Source: JADJXV01 sp046328995
GTDB lineage: Bacteria > Bacteroidota > Ignavibacteria > Kapaibacteriales > UBA961
Assembly (NCBI GenBank): GCA_046328995.1
Contig: JAXLVN010000006.1
Location: 62,001-126,000 of the forward strand
DNA length: 64,000 nt
Reading direction: 5' to 3'
Positions 51,114 to 60,263 of the stretch are shown here, piece by piece (position 1 is the first letter of the stretch; each line of letters begins with the position of its first letter). The notes under the pieces are model-generated. The model did no database searches, was not told where the DNA came from, and saw only the letters and a list, made by a program, of their open reading frames with translations. The position numbers and the translations under genes are program-made.

Positions 51114-52178
51114 ATGAATACTTCACTTCATAGAATTCTGAATCGACAGATGAAGCATGGACTTTTGTCCTTGCTTCTCTGTTCGCTGTCGGTGACATTT
51201 ATCGGATGTCCGACGACCGACCCCGGTCCAGCCAACCAAGTTGATTATGTCCTTCCTGCCGGCTTCCCGCAATTTCCGATTCCTGCCGACAATCCTATCA
51301 ATGCCGAAAAGATCGAGCTTGGTCGTCGTCTTTTCTACGAGGTACGCTTATCCTCTGATAATACAATTGCTTGCGCGAATTGCCACAAGCAGGAATTTGC
51401 CTTTACCGATGGCGGAATGCAGGTAAGCCGTGGGGTCAATGGCGAGCTTGGCAATCGGAATTCGCCGACGGTGGTAAATTCTGCGTACGCACCGAGTTTG
51501 TTTTTTGACGGCCGGGCTCCCTCGCTTGAGGAGCAGGCCTTTGCTGCGTTTACCAATCCGGCCGAGATGCGGGCTGATGTAGCGGTGATTGACGAACGCC
51601 TGAAGAATGATTCTCAGTATGTAGCGCAATTTACGCGCGCATTCGGAACCGGCACAGTGCCCACGAGTCGGCTGGCGATGAAGGCAATTTCAGCATTTAT
51701 CCGCACGGTGCTATCGGGAAATTCGAGGTATGACCAATTTATTCAAGGGAATACATCGGCACTAACGGCGAGTGAGAAGCGCGGGAAAGACTTGTTTTTT
51801 GGCACTCGAACGCAGTGCGCGGCGTGCCATTCAGGGTATAACTTCACGGATAATGACTTCCACAGCACGGGACTCTTTACGCATTATTACGACAAAGGGC
51901 GCCATGATTTCACCCGTAATCCGAGTGATGTGGGGAAGTTCAAGACGCCGTCGCTCCGTAATATCGCACTGACGGCGCCGTATATGCACGACGGGCATCT
52001 CGCCACGCTTGAGGAATCGCTCGACCATTACAACGAAGGCGGCAAGCAATTTATCAATAAAGATTCCCGCATTGTGCCGCTGAATCTTACGCAGGATGAA
52101 AAGAACGACCTCATAGCGTTTTTACAATCGTTGACGGATGAAGAACTGGTACGTAATCCTAAGTTTGGAAAGAAATGA
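51114..52178 (+). CDS. di-haem cytochrome c peroxidase (MauG/CcpA family) lipoprotein
   Basis: A 354-residue exported protein with two c-type haem sites, CANCH (about residue 83) and CAACH (about 235). TAPYMHDGHLATLEE near the end holds the conserved methionine/histidine. PAEMRADVAVIDERL and RNSPTVVNSAYAPSLFFDGR fit the CcpA fold. Such enzymes reduce H2O2 with periplasmic electrons. SVTFIGC looks like a lipobox, so it may be tethered in the outer membrane. An internal start at 51150 would also begin a signal peptide. It follows thyX by 25 bases. Confidence 0.9.
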   Translation: MNTSLHRILNRQMKHGLLSLLLCSLSVTFIGCPTTDPGPANQVDYVLPAGFPQFPIPADNPINAEKIELGRRLFYEVRLSSDNTIACANCHKQEFAFTDGGMQVSRGVNGELGNRNSPTVVNSAYAPSLFFDGRAPSLEEQAFAAFTNPAEMRADVAVIDERLKNDSQYVAQFTRAFGTGTVPTSRLAMKAISAFIRTVLSGNSRYDQFIQGNTSALTASEKRGKDLFFGTRTQCAACHSGYNFTDNDFHSTGLFTHYYDKGRHDFTRNPSDVGKFKTPSLRNIALTAPYMHDGHLATLEESLDHYNEGGKQFINKDSRIVPLNLTQDEKNDLIAFLQSLTDEELVRNPKFGKK

Positions 52179-52271
52179 CGGCCGGGAGCGCTTCAAGAGG
52201 ATGGAGTAGTCCGCCCGCAGGTGGATATCTTCAATGAAGCATGACAATAGAACGGATCATGGGAGGACTAT

Positions 52272-54152
52272 ATGAATCACGATGAATTTATGCGGCTTCT
52301 GAACGAAGGGCAGACTGCATTGGATAAATGGCATTTTGATGAAGCAGATGCTATAGGCGTAGAAATTCTCCGGGCCACCGATACTGCTGACAGTGACGAT
52401 GGTTATACCGATGCAGAGGTGCTGCAACAACGCCTGCAGGCATTTCAGCTGCGGGGTTCGTCACAAGGCAGCATCGGAAATTATCATCAGGCACTCGAAT
52501 TTTTTCTGGCGGCTCTTGAACTATCCGACCGCACCGCCAATCTGCCCGGCAAAGCTAATGCACTCAGTTGTATAGGACTTGTTTACTGGAATTTCTCCGA
52601 TTATTCACGTTCGCTTGATTATCACTACCGCGCCCTTGAAATTGATGAGCGGCTTCAGCGAAAAAAAGACATCGCCAAGCATCTCGGTCATATCGCCCTT
52701 GTCTATGCGAACCTTCCCGATTATAAACGTGCACTCGAGTACTACAACCGCGCCCTGGCAATGGATCTTGAAATTGATAATCAGGAAGGCGTGATACGGC
52801 ATTATTGTAATCTCGGGAATCTGCATCAGACCTTGGGCGAACTTTCCACTGCCTTGGAATATTATTACAAAGCTATTGAAATTGAACAGGTTAAGGGCCA
52901 CATGTCGATCATTACCGACAGTTGGGCAAATATCGGCTCGATTTATTTCCTTCAGTCGGACTTCATCCGAGCACTCGAATGTTACCGAAAAACGCTCGAA
53001 ATGTACCGGCAGGTCGGCAATAAAGTCTATGAAGCCACTACCCTCGGTCAGCTCGGGCTCATCTATGCACATCCTGATTTTGAAGGATATAATCTTGACA
53101 TTGCCGAGAATTACTTTCTGCAAACGCTGACTATGTTTGAAGAATTCGGCACCAAAAAAGAATCCTACGAAATCCATAAAGCACTTGCCGATACATATTC
53201 AGCGCGCGAACAGTGGGACAAATATGCGTATCATATCAATAAATATCACCTCCTCGAAAAAGAAGTACACAGCGATGAAGCCCGGCGACTGGCTCATCAA
53301 TTAGACTTTGAACGCACACTTGCCGAGAAGGAACTGCAGCGGGTAAAAGCTGTCTATGAAGCCGAGCAGGCACTGAGTCAGTCAGAAATTTATCGCCTGA
53401 AAAATGAAGAATTAGCCGCCGCACTCGAAGAGGTTCACCGGCTCAACGCTTCGCTCTCATCAGCGATTGCCGAAAAGAATGAGATCCTCGGCATCGTCTC
53501 GCATGACTTAAAGAACCCATTGAATTCTATATTGCTTATCGCAAAAATGATGACAGCGGGTTCGCTCTCGGAGGCAGACATCCGCGAATTCAGCGCCGAT
53601 ATTCTCACCTCAGCCGAACGGATGTTCAAGCTCATTACAACGCTGCTTGATATGAATGCAATCGATCAGGGTCATGTAGCTCTCCACCTGCAGCCGGTCG
53701 ATGCCAATGCAAGCGTCATGGCCGTAGTCGGGCAATATCTGACCATCGCAGCGCAAAAGCACATCTCCTTCCGCTCCACGTTCACGGCTCATACTCCCGT
53801 TCTTGCCGATGAAAATATCATCGTGAATGTAGCCGAGAATCTCATTTCAAATGCCGTCAAATACTCGCCGTACCACAAAAATATTTATGTCCATGTCTCC
53901 AATACGTCCGAATTCATGGTTCGCTTCTCCGTTCGCGATGAAGGTCCCGGCATCTCCGAGAGTGACATGAAAAAGCTCTTCGGCAAGTTCACCCGGCTCA
54001 CAGCGCAGCCCACCGGCGGCGAACACTCCACCGGGCTCGGCCTGTCGATTGTTAAAAAACTCGTCGAAGCAATGAACGGGAAAGTATGGTGCGAAAGCGA
54101 GCCCGGGTACGGCGCAGAGTTTATTGTGGAATTACCGGCGTATCATGGGTAG
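52272..54152 (+). CDS. TPR-repeat sensor histidine kinase
   Basis: A 626-residue cytoplasmic protein with no membrane segment. Residues about 55-330 are TPR repeats (GNYHQALEFFLAALELSD, DYKRALEYYNRALAMD). A coiled coil (about 340-405) leads to the HisKA motif ILGIVSHDLKNPLNSIL with phosphorylated His 411. The HATPase part shows the N box VAENLISNAVKYSP, the G1 box DEGPGIS and G2 STGLGLSIVKKL. GGGAGG precedes the ATG by 6 bases. The receiver is not in the window. TPRs and linker resemble those of the following adenylate cyclases. A TPR-sensed protein partner is likely. Confidence 0.9.
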   Translation: MNHDEFMRLLNEGQTALDKWHFDEADAIGVEILRATDTADSDDGYTDAEVLQQRLQAFQLRGSSQGSIGNYHQALEFFLAALELSDRTANLPGKANALSCIGLVYWNFSDYSRSLDYHYRALEIDERLQRKKDIAKHLGHIALVYANLPDYKRALEYYNRALAMDLEIDNQEGVIRHYCNLGNLHQTLGELSTALEYYYKAIEIEQVKGHMSIITDSWANIGSIYFLQSDFIRALECYRKTLEMYRQVGNKVYEATTLGQLGLIYAHPDFEGYNLDIAENYFLQTLTMFEEFGTKKESYEIHKALADTYSAREQWDKYAYHINKYHLLEKEVHSDEARRLAHQLDFERTLAEKELQRVKAVYEAEQALSQSEIYRLKNEELAAALEEVHRLNASLSSAIAEKNEILGIVSHDLKNPLNSILLIAKMMTAGSLSEADIREFSADILTSAERMFKLITTLLDMNAIDQGHVALHLQPVDANASVMAVVGQYLTIAAQKHISFRSTFTAHTPVLADENIIVNVAENLISNAVKYSPYHKNIYVHVSNTSEFMVRFSVRDEGPGISESDMKKLFGKFTRLTAQPTGGEHSTGLGLSIVKKLVEAMNGKVWCESEPGYGAEFIVELPAYHG

Positions 54153-54161
54153 TACTCTTCC

Positions 54162-54192
54162 TGAGAGTATCACTTCCTAGTGATGCTCTCAG
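54162..54192 (+). other. hairpin with GAGAGTATC ... GATGCTCTC arms, copy 1
   Basis: CTGAGAG pairs with CTCTCAG around an inner ATCAC/GTGAT pair, nine bases after the kinase stop. A similar hairpin is at 54283-54314. Confidence 0.6.
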
Positions 54193-54234
54193 TGTTCATG
54201 CTTGTTCTTTCCAACGTAGATTTACAAATTGTCT

Positions 54235-54277
54235 AGCCCCCGACAGGTTCAAGAAAACCTGTCGGGGCTTTTTTTTG
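54235..54277 (+). terminator. strong Rho-independent terminator after the TPR kinase
   Basis: AGCCCCGACAGGTT pairs with AACCTGTCGGGGCT around a short loop, followed by a run of T. It ends the kinase transcript and separates it from the cyclases. Confidence 0.93.
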
Positions 54278-54282
54278 CCCCA

Positions 54283-54319
54283 CCGAGAGTATCGCTTCGA
54301 AGCGATGCTCTCGGTTTTT
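54283..54319 (+). terminator. hairpin copy 2 with T-run
   Basis: CCGAGAG(T)ATCGCTTC and GAAGCGAT(G)CTCTCGG pair over 15 bases with one bulge each side, followed by TTTTT. It is a second, related hairpin after the kinase and could be a backup terminator. Confidence 0.65.
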
Positions 54320-54555
54320 GGGTCACTTCGCTCCCCATATAAGAAAACCCACCGCCCATCGCACCAAATTTCCCGTATTTTTGCAAGCAAAATCCTACGC
54401 TCCATTCCCCATTTCAATTGCTATGAATTATACGGTACTTCAGGCGCGGATTGGCTGCGCGGATGCTGAGCTTCACAAAAGCAGTTTCGATTGTCCTTTC
54501 CTTGAAAATAGATCTATCTCAACGAAAAACAATCCTCATGGTTCAATTTGTAAAG

Positions 54556-54620
54556 CGGGGTGAGGTGGAAATTAAAGGCAAGGCAGAATGAAAACGTATT
54601 TTCTTGAGAAATCAGTATGA
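54556..54620 (+). pseudogene. frameshifted 3' stub of a lost TPR-adenylate cyclase
   Basis: GGTGAGGTGGAAATTAAAGG then AAGGCAGAATGAAAACG matches the ends of both following cyclases (GEVEIKGKGMMKTYFLE). One base is missing compared with them, so GEVEIKGK runs into a TGA, then MKTYFLEKSV resumes in the next frame and ends at the TGA 54618-54620, overlapping the ATG of the next gene (ATGA). A 47-codon open frame from the ATG at 54423 may be the N-terminal remainder of the same gene, which would mean an internal deletion. That part is only suggestive. Confidence 0.8.
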
Positions 54621-56284
54621 TAGACTCTACAATTAAAACAAAACTTGAGCAAGCAGAAAAGCTGCTCTTCGACGCACGCCACTACGCAGAAGCAGCCGAA
54701 AATGACATGTCGGAAGAATGCGCCCGCGAGGCAGTCACCCTTCTTGAGCAGTATGCCGAGAAAGATGACTTGGGATTGGAAACTGATCCAACATCCCAAA
54801 AATACAACGTAATACGACTCCTTGCCCACGCCTACAACCGCCTGAATCTACTCTCCTCTGAAAGTGATTATGCCGTATCGATTCAGCAGGCATCCATCGC
54901 CCTCGGCTATGCCGAACGTATCGGGGACACGAACAGAATCAACAGTTTACTCGGCAATATCAGTTTAATTTATACGGAGCTGGGTTCGTACGAGCTCGCA
55001 CTGGAAAATTTCAAGCGCATCCTCGCTTCATTTGAAACGCTAGGATTGCCCATGGAAATTGCCCAAACCCTCGGTAATATCGGCTTTGTCTATTTTTTAC
55101 AGAAAAATTATACATTAGCCCTGGAATACAGCTTTCAATCGCTTGCCATATTCAACGAACTCCATGATAACGATGGAATTATCCTGCAATTAGGGAATAT
55201 TGGTGACGAATACCGCGCACTCGGCGAGTACCCGCAAGCGATGGAATATTATGGGAAAGCACTCGCCCTCACCGAGGAAGTAGGCAATAGAGTTTCGACG
55301 GCTGTTTGCCTGCAATCAATCGGAGAATTATACGCAACTCCCGAGTATAACGGCCACGATTCTCAGAAAGCAGAAGAGTATTTATTCAAAGCACTTGCGG
55401 TGAATAGTGAGTTCAAGAATAAGCGTCGTCTCTATGAAAATTACAGAGCACTTGCCGAACTCTACGACCGGCAGGAACGGTGGAAAGAATACGCAGTCTA
55501 TAGCAAAAAATATCATGCACTTAAGGAAGAAGCTCATAACGATGACGCCAAGAAACAAGCCGAATCGTTTGCCTACGAACGCCGGATAGCCGAGCGGGAG
55601 CGCCACCTGGCCATAGAGCGAACGCGGGCGCAGGCAACTCATGAAATCCTCGCCAATATCCTCCCGGCATCTATCACCGAGCGGCTATTGGGCGGCGAGA
55701 AAAAAATCGCCGACACGCACCATGATGTGAGTGTTTTATTTATTGATATTGTTGGGTTTACCGAATTATCGACGGCGCTTCCTCCGCATGAATTAATCGA
55801 TGTGCTCGACATAATTTTTTCGCGGTTTGACGCCATTTGTAAAAAACATGGACTCGAGAAGATCAAAACGATAGGTGACGCCTATATGGCAGTTTGCGGG
55901 GCGCCGCTTAGGCGGGAGAATCATGCGGAACGCGCAGCGCTCGCGGCACTTGAAATGCTCGAAGATTTTTCGCTCGAACGTTCTTTTTCGGCGGCAGTAG
56001 ATTTAGATTTTAGAATCGGACTCCATACCGGCAGCGTGGTAGCGGGCATCATCGGTGAGAATAAATATTCCTATGACTTATGGGGCGATGCCGTCAACAC
56101 GGCAAGCAGAATGGAATCGCATGGCGAAGCCGGGAAAATCCATGTATCCGAAGAATTTACTCGCGCCCTCGTAGAGACAGGTCGCGATCCGTCCCTACCC
56201 ATCCAATGCATCCCGCGTGGTGAGATGGAGATCAAGGGCAAGGGCTTGATGAAAACGTATTTTTTAGAGAGAATAAACTTCTAG
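54617..56284 (+). CDS. TPR-repeat class III adenylate cyclase, copy 1
   Basis: A 555-residue cytoplasmic protein. TPR repeats fill residues about 60-280 (GSYELALENFKRILASFE, GEYPQAMEYYGKALALTEE). A helical linker (ERERHLAIERTRAQ) and the cyclase transducer NILPASITERLLGGE lead to the catalytic domain (about 370-550). Metal Asp residues are in VLFIDIVGF and GDAYMAV. The adenine-choosing Lys and Asp are in KIKTIGDA and YDLWGDA, and the Asn/Arg are in NTASRMES, so it should make cAMP. It shares its start with the stub's stop and lies ten bases before the next cyclase. Confidence 0.92.
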   Translation: MIDSTIKTKLEQAEKLLFDARHYAEAAENDMSEECAREAVTLLEQYAEKDDLGLETDPTSQKYNVIRLLAHAYNRLNLLSSESDYAVSIQQASIALGYAERIGDTNRINSLLGNISLIYTELGSYELALENFKRILASFETLGLPMEIAQTLGNIGFVYFLQKNYTLALEYSFQSLAIFNELHDNDGIILQLGNIGDEYRALGEYPQAMEYYGKALALTEEVGNRVSTAVCLQSIGELYATPEYNGHDSQKAEEYLFKALAVNSEFKNKRRLYENYRALAELYDRQERWKEYAVYSKKYHALKEEAHNDDAKKQAESFAYERRIAERERHLAIERTRAQATHEILANILPASITERLLGGEKKIADTHHDVSVLFIDIVGFTELSTALPPHELIDVLDIIFSRFDAICKKHGLEKIKTIGDAYMAVCGAPLRRENHAERAALAALEMLEDFSLERSFSAAVDLDFRIGLHTGSVVAGIIGENKYSYDLWGDAVNTASRMESHGEAGKIHVSEEFTRALVETGRDPSLPIQCIPRGEMEIKGKGLMKTYFLERINF

Positions 56285-56294
56285 GAAGCGAATT

Positions 56295-58247
56295 ATGACC
56301 GACCGCATACCCGCCATACTTTCTGATGCCGAGGAGTCGCTTGCTCGCGCGCAAGTGGCATTTGATGGATTGCAGTATGATGAAGCAGAGCAGCTTGCCC
56401 AGGCAGTCGTTACCCGGCTGACGCCTTTGTTCGAGCGAGAGGACATGGGCGAGGAAACCGACTCTACTTCGTTGAAATTCAAGCTCATAGCCATTCTTGC
56501 TCATGCCTTCAACCGACTCAATGTGATCGCGCTCGCCCGCAATAATCCGGATGAGGCGATCCGTACTGCTCTTGTTGGGTTGTCGTATTCTGAGCGGATT
56601 GGTCATGACATCCGCACGGCGAATCTTCTGGCGAATCTTGGCAAGGCATATCTCGGAACATCGCACTATACTCTAGCTCTTGACACCTATCGGCGAGCAC
56701 TTGCTCTCAGCGGAAAGCATGCGCTCCAAGCGCTTACCGCGCAGATTGTGGGTCAGATGGGCATTGCCTACAAAGAGCTCACCGACTATACAGCAGCTCT
56801 TGAGAATTTTCATAAAGCGCTTATTCTGATGGAAGAATTAGGCGACCAATCGGGCGTTGCGACTAATACCATCAATATAGCTATCGTTCATCAGGCATTC
56901 GGTGATCATCAGCGCGCGCTTGAGTCATTTCAGAGTGCACTTGGAATGTTTGACGCGCTCGGCGACAAAAGCGCCGTCGCCTTTACACTCAGCAGTATTG
57001 GCGGATTATACTTCCGTATCAATGACTTTCCTCAAGCGCTCGAACTCCTTGGCAGGGCACTTGCCATGCAGGTCGAGCTCGGCGAAAAGCGGGATGCGGC
57101 CGTGGCGCGCGGGAATATGGGACATGCCTACAAAAGCATCGGCGACTACGACAAAGCACTCGAATACCTGCAACAGGCATATCAGGAGTCGGTTGAAATC
57201 GGCGCTGTTTATCCTCAATTGCATTGGCTCAACGGACTCGGTGATCTCTTCGGTGAACAGGACTTTGCAGGATATTCCCCGGAAATTGCTGCCGACTATC
57301 TCCTTCGGGCAATTGACCTTAGCACTGCTCATGGTATCAGGAGCGTGACACTTGCCGCTTATCAGTCGCTCGATGCATTATACCGCAAAACACAAAACTG
57401 GGAAATGGCTTATCAAGCGCGGGATCGGTATGAACAAGAAAAAGAACACATCAATATCGAAGGAGCACAGCGTCTGGCTGCCACACGTGAATACGAGCGT
57501 AAGGAAGCAGAGCGTGAAAAGCAGCTAGCGATTGAGCGAACCCGCGCGCAGGAAAAAGAATCAATTCTCAATAATATTCTCCCTGAGGAAATTACGACCC
57601 GGCTCATTGGTGGCGAGAATCCAATTGCGGACTACTTCGACTCGGTATCGATATTGTTTATGGATATTGTTGATTTTACTCGGCTTTCGGCGAGCATTTC
57701 AGCGCAGCAGCTCGTGCATTTTCTCAATGCGATCTTTAAAGTTGCCGATGGAATTATGCGCGAATTCGGATTAGAGAAGATTAAAACTATTGGTGATGCC
57801 TACATGGCAGTCGCCGGTGCGCCGGTCTCGCGACAGGATCATGCAGTGCAGGCAGCACAGGCAGCGCTCAGACTTCTTGATGCAATGAATACGCTGGAAG
57901 TAAGTTTCCCTAAAGAACTTGGCGACCAATCCATGCTCGCTGCATTACCCGAAATCAACGTTCGTATCGGCCTGCATTGCGGTTCGGCCGCTGCCGGTGT
58001 CGTCGGTGAAACTAAATTTCTCTACGACCTCTGGGGCGACGCGGTGAACACGGCAAGCAGAATGGAATCGCACGGCGAACCCGGGAAAATCCATGTATCC
58101 GAGGAATTCACCCGGGCACTTACCATTGGGACAGGTCACGACCTGTCCCAACTACCCATCCAATGCATCCCGCGCGGTGAGGTGGAGATTAAGGGGAAAG
58201 GCATGATGAAAACGTATTTTTTGGAACGTCTGGACGGCAACGGGTGA
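56295..58247 (+). CDS. TPR-repeat class III adenylate cyclase, copy 2
   Basis: A 650-residue paralog of the preceding gene, with more TPR repeats (about 65-400, such as TDYTAALENFHKALILMEE and GDYDKALEYLQQAYQESVE). The same linker (EREKQLAIERTRAQ), NILPEEITTRLIGGE and cyclase domain follow. Metal Asp residues are in ILFMDIVDF and IGDAYMAV, the adenine-site Lys/Asp in KIKTIGDA and YDLWGDA, and Asn/Arg in NTASRMES, so adenylate cyclase is expected. The two catalytic ends are nearly identical (KIHVSEEFTRAL), which suggests gene conversion. It is ten bases downstream of copy 1. Confidence 0.92.
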   Translation: MTDRIPAILSDAEESLARAQVAFDGLQYDEAEQLAQAVVTRLTPLFEREDMGEETDSTSLKFKLIAILAHAFNRLNVIALARNNPDEAIRTALVGLSYSERIGHDIRTANLLANLGKAYLGTSHYTLALDTYRRALALSGKHALQALTAQIVGQMGIAYKELTDYTAALENFHKALILMEELGDQSGVATNTINIAIVHQAFGDHQRALESFQSALGMFDALGDKSAVAFTLSSIGGLYFRINDFPQALELLGRALAMQVELGEKRDAAVARGNMGHAYKSIGDYDKALEYLQQAYQESVEIGAVYPQLHWLNGLGDLFGEQDFAGYSPEIAADYLLRAIDLSTAHGIRSVTLAAYQSLDALYRKTQNWEMAYQARDRYEQEKEHINIEGAQRLAATREYERKEAEREKQLAIERTRAQEKESILNNILPEEITTRLIGGENPIADYFDSVSILFMDIVDFTRLSASISAQQLVHFLNAIFKVADGIMREFGLEKIKTIGDAYMAVAGAPVSRQDHAVQAAQAALRLLDAMNTLEVSFPKELGDQSMLAALPEINVRIGLHCGSAAAGVVGETKFLYDLWGDAVNTASRMESHGEPGKIHVSEEFTRALTIGTGHDLSQLPIQCIPRGEVEIKGKGMMKTYFLERLDGNG

Positions 58248-58475
58248 CCGCGGCTGAGGTATGGAAATAAAGCTGCGGGGACACCAAATTACCTCCCAAA
58301 AGCTGCGCTCTTAGTAGTGAAAAATGGGGCCGTTTATGGCGCTAAGAGCCGAAGTTTTTTCGGGTAAATAGCAGATTTACCCCGGTTATTTTCCAAAATT
58401 TCACGATTTTTGTATTCTAAGAAATGCACACTCCGCTTTCGGAACCTCTTTTTTGTTTCATTTTTAGAGTATCTA

Positions 58476-60029
58476 ATGAAAACTATCGAAGAAATTACGC
58501 TCTCCTTGCAAGACCAAGGCCTTTCTAATCTCGGTGAAATATTTTATAATCTGTCCACGCCTGACCTTTACGAGCATGCTTTAAACTATGGCGAAGCACA
58601 ATTATCCGAGCATGGCGCTCTCGTGGCGATTACGTCGCCGCATACGGGACGGAGCGCAAATGACAAATTTGTGGTAGAGGAAGCGTCGAGTAAGGACCAT
58701 GTATGGTGGGGCAAAGTAAACAAGCCATTCCCGCAAGAAAAATTCAACGCACTTAAATCCCGCGTCACAGCATACTTACAGAATCAAGATTTATACGTAC
58801 TCGATTGTATTGCCGGCGCAGATGACAAATACAGCCTGCCGGTACGAGTGATTACCCAACACGCATGGCATAATTTATTTGCCAAAAACATGTTTATTGA
58901 AGCGACCGACGAGCAGCTCGACAGCTTCGTCCCAGGATTCACCATTATCCACGCGCCGGACTTCAAGGCCAACCCCGCGACCGACGGCACTCGCACCGAA
59001 ACCTTTATTCTTCTTGACTTCTCCCAAAAATTAGTTCTCATCGGCGGTACGCAGTATGCCGGCGAAATTAAAAAATCTATCTTCACTGTTCTCAACTACT
59101 TACTCCCACTCCGCAAAGTAATGAGCATGCACTGCTCGGCCAATATCGGCAAGGGTGGCGACACTGCTCTCTTCTTTGGTCTCTCCGGCACCGGCAAGAC
59201 CACTCTTTCGACCGACCCAGAGCGTTCGCTCATCGGTGATGACGAGCACGGCTGGTCAGACGACGGCACCTTCAACTTCGAAGGCGGCTGCTACGCGAAA
59301 GTGATTAATTTATCGGCAGAAGCAGAGCCGATTATTTATCAAACGACCCGTACATTCGGTACCATTCTTGAGAATGTAGTGGTCGATCCTTATACCCGTG
59401 AAATCGATTTATTCGACGACAGCATTACCGAAAACACCCGTGCATCGTACTCGCGCAGTGTGCTTGATAATATTGCTGAGTCCAATTCCGGCGGACACCC
59501 GACGAATATCTTCTTCCTCACCTGCGACGCTTTCGGCGTGATGCCTCCGATCTCGAAGCTGACACCGGAGCAGGCGATGTTCCACTTCCTCAGCGGCTAC
59601 ACAGCGAAAGTTGCGGGCACGGAAGCAGGCGTGAAAGAGCCGTCGGCGACGTTCAGCACATGTTTCGGCGCGCCATTCATGGTACATCATCCGAAAGTCT
59701 ATGCGAATTTACTCCGCGACAAAATCAACGCACACGGCGCGCAAGTATGGTTAGTCAATACCGGCTGGAGTGGCGGCGAGTACGGCGTGGGCAAGCGTAT
59801 GAAGATCGGCTACACACGTGCATTGCTTCGCGCGGCACTTGCAGGCGAACTCAACAATGCAGAATTCACAACCGAATCATTCTTCGGGCTTAGTATCCCA
59901 ACATCGTGCGAAGGCGTGCCGTCTGAAATTCTCAACCCACGTAATACCTGGGCAGACAAAGACGCCTACGATGCAAAGGCGAATCATTTGGTCGGGTTGT
60001 TCAAAGATAATTACAAGCAATTCGAATAA
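58476..60029 (+). CDS. pckA: phosphoenolpyruvate carboxykinase (ATP)
   Basis: A 517-residue gluconeogenic enzyme that turns oxaloacetate and ATP into PEP, CO2 and ADP. GLSGTGKTTLSTDP is the P-loop, IGDDEHGWSDDGTFNFEGGCYAK is the PEPCK-specific metal and ATP block, and SPHTGRSANDKFVV is near the N-terminus. VWLVNTGWSGGEYGVGKRM is the C-terminal ATP-site signature. Length is near normal. I chose ATG 58476, which gives the start MKTIEEIT. A frame open from 58410 lacks a ribosome site. Ends in a good terminator. Confidence 0.97.
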   Translation: MKTIEEITLSLQDQGLSNLGEIFYNLSTPDLYEHALNYGEAQLSEHGALVAITSPHTGRSANDKFVVEEASSKDHVWWGKVNKPFPQEKFNALKSRVTAYLQNQDLYVLDCIAGADDKYSLPVRVITQHAWHNLFAKNMFIEATDEQLDSFVPGFTIIHAPDFKANPATDGTRTETFILLDFSQKLVLIGGTQYAGEIKKSIFTVLNYLLPLRKVMSMHCSANIGKGGDTALFFGLSGTGKTTLSTDPERSLIGDDEHGWSDDGTFNFEGGCYAKVINLSAEAEPIIYQTTRTFGTILENVVVDPYTREIDLFDDSITENTRASYSRSVLDNIAESNSGGHPTNIFFLTCDAFGVMPPISKLTPEQAMFHFLSGYTAKVAGTEAGVKEPSATFSTCFGAPFMVHHPKVYANLLRDKINAHGAQVWLVNTGWSGGEYGVGKRMKIGYTRALLRAALAGELNNAEFTTESFFGLSIPTSCEGVPSEILNPRNTWADKDAYDAKANHLVGLFKDNYKQFE

Positions 60030-60045
60030 TTATTCCTGACTTCAG

Positions 60046-60077
60046 AAAAAGCCGCTTTCCCCAAAAGCGGCTTTTTT
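60046..60077 (+). terminator. Rho-independent terminator of pckA
   Basis: AAAAAGCCGCTT pairs with AAGCGGCTTTTT around a short loop, with seven T. It lies 16 bases after the stop. Confidence 0.9.
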
Positions 60078-60184
60078 TATGCAGATAATGCAGCATCCTC
60101 GTTCTCCACAAATCCACCTCTCTCCTAATCAGGACTCACAAAAATACATTGAGCATCTCTGAGTGATAAATCTAGATAATGGTA

Positions 60185-60214
60185 TTGTTGTTTTATAAAA
60201 ATATGCTATATTTG
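60185..60214 (+). promoter_or_regulatory. Bacteroidetes-type promoter of the TonB receptor
   Basis: TTG at 60185-60187 and TATATTTG at 60207-60214 are separated by exactly 19 bases. The -7 box is a full match to TAnnTTTG. It ends 50 bases before the ATG. Confidence 0.75.
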
Positions 60215-60229
60215 GATTGAGTCTAAATA
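60209..60229 (+). promoter_or_regulatory. operator-like palindrome over the -7 box
   Basis: TATTTGGA-TTGAG-TCTAAATA: two 8-base arms with one mismatch, overlapping the -7 box and start site. The position suits a repressor such as an iron-responsive regulator. The sequence does not match the E. coli Fur box closely. Confidence 0.4.
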
Positions 60230-60263
60230 AATAATTATTCAATTTCAATCCATCTACCATTTT

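Noticed and set aside
58128..58149. Perfect palindrome GGGACAGGTC-AC-GACCTGTCCC inside cyclase copy 2, as a possible inserted repeat
   Set aside because: Cyclase copy 1 has a decayed version at the same place (56173-56194), so it is shared coding sequence and not an insertion.
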